A DNA stretch of 51,065 nucleotides from positions 1-51,065 of the forward strand of contig CALDKB010000001.1 in assembly GCA_937899245.1 (NCBI GenBank), in the 5' to 3' direction. Source of the stretch: an uncultured Bacteroidales bacterium (GTDB lineage Bacteria > Bacteroidota > Bacteroidia > Bacteroidales > ML635J-15). This document shows positions 49,001-51,065 of the stretch, one piece after another; within the stretch, counting starts at the first letter, position 1, and every line of letters begins with the position of its first letter. The translations under genes were made by a program, and so were the position numbers. Under the pieces are notes generated by a model that was not told the origin of the DNA, ran no database searches, and saw only the letters and a list, made by a program, of their open reading frames with translations.

Positions 49001-51065
49001 GATGTAAACTTTGATATACACGCAAGCATTTCCGGCAGCGAATATCTGTGTGACGACGGAAATACGCATCAGTTCCATGCGCATATCGACGAAGGTTTGC
49101 CTGTGTTTGCAACCTGGATAAGTCCAGCCGGAGAAGGAGAAGACATAAATGTCAGCTGGGACATGCTAAACGCCCCGCAAGATGCAGAAGAGTATACAAT
49201 TTCAGCAGCAATATGGAATTCGGTCACAAGAGGATGCCCCGACACGGCAAGCTTTGTTGTGCATAGGAGCAACATAGCATTTTCCGAGGCAATAACGCCA
49301 TATTGCAACATACATAACATGGGAGCAGTTGAACTGACGAATTTCACAGGAAATACAAACGTTTATTTCACAGAGGGAAGCCTAAATGCAGCACAGACCG
49401 GAGATACTGTTGTCGTGGATAGTTTGCAGGAAGGGAATTACCACTATGTGGTAGAGGACACAGCAATAGGCTGCCGCTATGAGCGCACTGCGGAAATAAC
49501 ATCACCGCTGGACGACATATCTATCTCCGTTATCCCCGCCTGTGAAACCGACACGATAAGAATCACAAGGCTTGGAGGAGATTCGTTGTATGGCTACCAT
49601 TTTATTGAGCAGCAGACAGAGGTCGATTCATTCCCAAGAGGCACAGTGCTGGACTTTGTCGTAAGCGATATAATTAATGGCTTGAATGTCATTTACTTCG
49701 AGGATTTGCCCAATCTTGTAAATATAAAGGTTGAAAGCCCAGACGGCTGCACGAAAGAGTTCCTTGTTGAAATTCCTGCGGACCCGAAAGTTACATTCGA
49801 CCTGATAGACTGCACCGAAGCAGATTCTGCATACGCGCAGTTTACCCTGCATAACATATCGGATACCAGCCAGCTAAGCTTTGTTGGCGGTAATCAGGTA
49901 AACTACATCGGAAGGGGGCTTGACGGCGAGTTCCGCTACCAGATTACTGGAATATCGTGTCTGAACAATGAGTTGGAATATCTGGCGATAAACTACATGG
50001 GCTGCATTTACAAATTCCCGATTCAAGATTGCTTCCTAAAGCCAAATGCCATATACTCGCCACTGTGCAGCGAGGACGACCTGTCGACGATAACGCTAAG
50101 CACGTACCGCATTCTGGAAAATCTAACAGCAACATGGCGCTGGGACGAAGGCATGTCTACAGAGCAAACAAGCTTTGGCGAACTTGAAGGCGGCGGCTCG
50201 GTTACATACCTATATGATGCGGGGCCGGGAACCTATAATTTCGAGATGTATTCGTACCCCTGCAGGACATTCGGCAGGGTAGTCGTGGATACGTCCGGCC
50301 TTCCGGTATTCACCGTCGAGGCAGAAAGCGATGGCGATTCGCTGACATGGTGCATAAATGTCCTTTCGCATGCAGAGAACAGCAACAACATAATCCTGTT
50401 CTACCATGCGGACGGCAACGTGCTGAATTCCATTAATGTTACAGACGGACGGTACTGCTTCTCCAGCACGCAGGGATGCAGTGTGGCATATATAACAAGC
50501 TGCGACACCATACCTGTTGCATTTGATATTTCCGACATCAGCCTGGACATCGACACGATGCCTTGTACAAAAACATCCGTTACCATCAGTTTCGGTATAA
50601 CGGGTGGCATGGCTCCATACACCGTCACCTTTACCAGCGGCGACAATGCAATGCCTCCGCAGACTTTCGATAGCGGCGGACACGTATCCATTGAGGCGGC
50701 CGTATCGAATGGCGCCGAAAATACCCTTGCCGTGGTTTCGGCGGACGGCTACACATACATACGCCACCTGCCACCTGTCAACTACATGCCGCACTATGCC
50801 GCACTGCAGGACCCGATTCAAAATTCGTACAGCTCGGAAATCCTTGTTGTGCCTGCATACCATCCGTTAACCTTCAACCACAACGTTACATTTACCAATT
50901 GCACCATATACTGCGCCTACGCCAACGACCACTTCGACATAGAACAGACCCAGTGGACTGTAGGAGAAGGCAAGACAGTTATCTTCGACAACAGCACCAT
51001 CAAGGCGGGCTGCCCCGACAAGATGTGGCAGGGAATAGAAGTTACGGGAGACGACAATGTGGCAC
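46088..51065 (+). CDS. giant secreted protein with M43-like metalloprotease domain (runs off right edge)
   Basis: An open frame of 1659 codons from ATG 46088 to the window end; in-frame ATGs at 46031 and 46046 would add residues ahead of the signal peptide (MKAGKMMLVVFVLLLLNLGVKAQ). The protease domain spans about residues 100-415, with HELGHFFGLCH at 329-339 (zinc ligands) and the Met-turn NIMSY at about 367. This is the metzincin pattern of family M43. At about 522, WYFDSYVSLDFRNG begins the WYFG-type propeller-like module common in Bacteroidetes. After that come repeated Cys-pair Ig/SprB-like domains (ITGGMAPYTVTF-like). It is probably type IX-secreted; the C terminus is not visible. Confidence 0.88.
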   Translation, partial: MKAGKMMLVVFVLLLLNLGVKAQAVSLSPEQCGHTIQYGEPIFCTANDSATEYEFKFFNDEDTIILSTNSNYIGVERYKVYLKAHTLYNVAVRYMVDSVYSNYGDTCTTEVYLDWYYAELQKNKFMHSGQTPNLRRESINTDTTYEFPVVFHVVVPCWFSGEPQEYLHPDLIERQLEIINKVFGGEYAHAGDSVFNTGIRFCLATKYYDGNDYSDSIKFDYAGKTYYGITYNKSNRPVVGLQNGETIAFPGVECIANPTCGYYDLFPPDKYLNIFIFDSLEESSSYGEACSRALLPLRPLAFVRIRKDVVGGNRMLTTVGRDKGFTAPHELGHFFGLCHTPDVIPPCESCTSCLDTSHFSARAYGMNIMSYRNDGERRGFSEGQRIRMIEVIEQEHQGLSRASTPRKCEQSANLYSPRIAYPQAGVVCMDLNDTIVVAVDDISMVREISINGISIDLNDSASVIYSGTTTIKLPNLLGIAGTYNIEVSCGFTDNHNNWHTVSQEYTVIDCSEMELDATKSQWYFDSYVSLDFRNGIGQLKTDSQMDANPSESCVCDDSGALLFYTDGAKIWNSQHQLLASNPGPGNDVGARGTIIFKCSDSKYAIVSLCHVSNGNTSSLNYCILDVTSLDSPVAWRQLTTRYNSLSILSAVPTGENGKYWLLSTSKASDGYHRWIAKLSVTDTAISIEDNTERELSDTLSATEMPPFVIKVSPTSEFVVYETESYVSLYRFNARTGQFPENRCNFENFVKKMTTAFSRSGRFLYTGTVSLQNTGNPIIEIKQNDLSKLDGCNCYMPQITVCQYEDPMNNMTTINMQEGPDGRIYIGRYSEEIPNNARMIGVILNPEVRDSTEGSNNDCGAVVPYLEYEESSLMYNHQNFPNFVYATFTDTCKAGFLVCSDSCDARFLNIVNLSSTVHNRWVFIDVETGEPIDSVDTFSAASNGDPEIPQSVWRHRHIIIRQINDCDIVFEKDVNFDIHASISGSEYLCDDGNTHQFHAHIDEGLPVFATWISPAGEGEDINVSWDMLNAPQDAEEYTISAAIWNSVTRGCPDTASFVVHRSNIAFSEAITPYCNIHNMGAVELTNFTGNTNVYFTEGSLNAAQTGDTVVVDSLQEGNYHYVVEDTAIGCRYERTAEITSPLDDISISVIPACETDTIRITRLGGDSLYGYHFIEQQTEVDSFPRGTVLDFVVSDIINGLNVIYFEDLPNLVNIKVESPDGCTKEFLVEIPADPKVTFDLIDCTEADSAYAQFTLHNISDTSQLSFVGGNQVNYIGRGLDGEFRYQITGISCLNNELEYLAINYMGCIYKFPIQDCFLKPNAIYSPLCSEDDLSTITLSTYRILENLTATWRWDEGMSTEQTSFGELEGGGSVTYLYDAGPGTYNFEMYSYPCRTFGRVVVDTSGLPVFTVEAESDGDSLTWCINVLSHAENSNNIILFYHADGNVLNSINVTDGRYCFSSTQGCSVAYITSCDTIPVAFDISDISLDIDTMPCTKTSVTISFGITGGMAPYTVTFTSGDNAMPPQTFDSGGHVSIEAAVSNGAENTLAVVSADGYTYIRHLPPVNYMPHYAALQDPIQNSYSSEILVVPAYHPLTFNHNVTFTNCTIYCAYANDHFDIEQTQWTVGEGKTVIFDNSTIKAGCPDKMWQGIEVTGDDNVA

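Noticed and set aside
1..51065. CRISPR array, prophage, insertion sequence or classical defence island
   Set aside because: No regular spacer-repeat array, integrase, transposase, or restriction/toxin gene was seen apart from the nuclease-like insert in leuS.

Overview
This is a contiguous stretch of a Bacteroidetes chromosome, most likely order Bacteroidales. The evidence is the repeated -7 promoter box TAnnTTTG (18-20 bases downstream of a TTTG-like -33 element at several genes), the near absence of Shine-Dalgarno sequences, Bacteroidetes-specific families (DUF4293, DUF4837), lipoprotein peptidases, and very large secreted multidomain proteins. The base composition is moderately AT-rich by eye. 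No insertion sequence, prophage, CRISPR array or rRNA is visible, so this is mostly core chromosome with surface-protein genes cut by both window edges.

Layout. 1-3101 (-) is the N-terminal ~1033 codons of a giant secreted protein (Ig-like domains, beta-helix, nidogen-like insert, Gly-rich tail). 3.5-5.8 kb holds rpsT, radC, era and a stand-alone receiver. 6.0-9.8 kb (+) is a tightly overlapping four-gene operon: FabZ-like dehydratase, ketoacyl synthase and two glycosyltransferases. 9.9-13.2 kb (-) is a lipoprotein/ABC-2 exporter operon. 13.3-16.8 kb (-) is tyrS plus an S9 peptidase. 17.0-20.05 kb (-) is an operon of UbiA prenyltransferase, radical SAM enzyme and MFS transporter. 20.1-23.8 kb (-) holds an outer-membrane protein, crcB, pnp and rpsO. 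23.9-26.9 kb holds a methyltransferase and recG, divergent. 26.9-32.3 kb (-) holds a GT2, a TMTC/TPR membrane protein, and lspA-DegT-NeuD. 32.4-35.5 kb (-) is leuS. 35.7-39.6 kb (+) holds a small lipoprotein, an MMPL/RND exporter and a sugar epimerase. Then come tRNA-Pro(TGG), a DUF4293 protein, the holA-HAD-aminotransferase operon (-), ftsB-mutS2 (+), and finally a huge M43-type metalloprotease-containing secreted protein that runs off the right edge.

The most unusual item is leuS. Its product is about 90 residues longer than I expect for this phylum because a PD-(D/E)XK nuclease-like domain sits in frame just ahead of the KMSKS loop. Other points of interest are the UbiA/radical SAM/MFS operon, the acyl/glycosyl operon, the face-to-face promoters of recG and its neighbour, several families of short dispersed intergenic repeats, and -7 boxes so close to start codons that they fix or move the starts of many genes.
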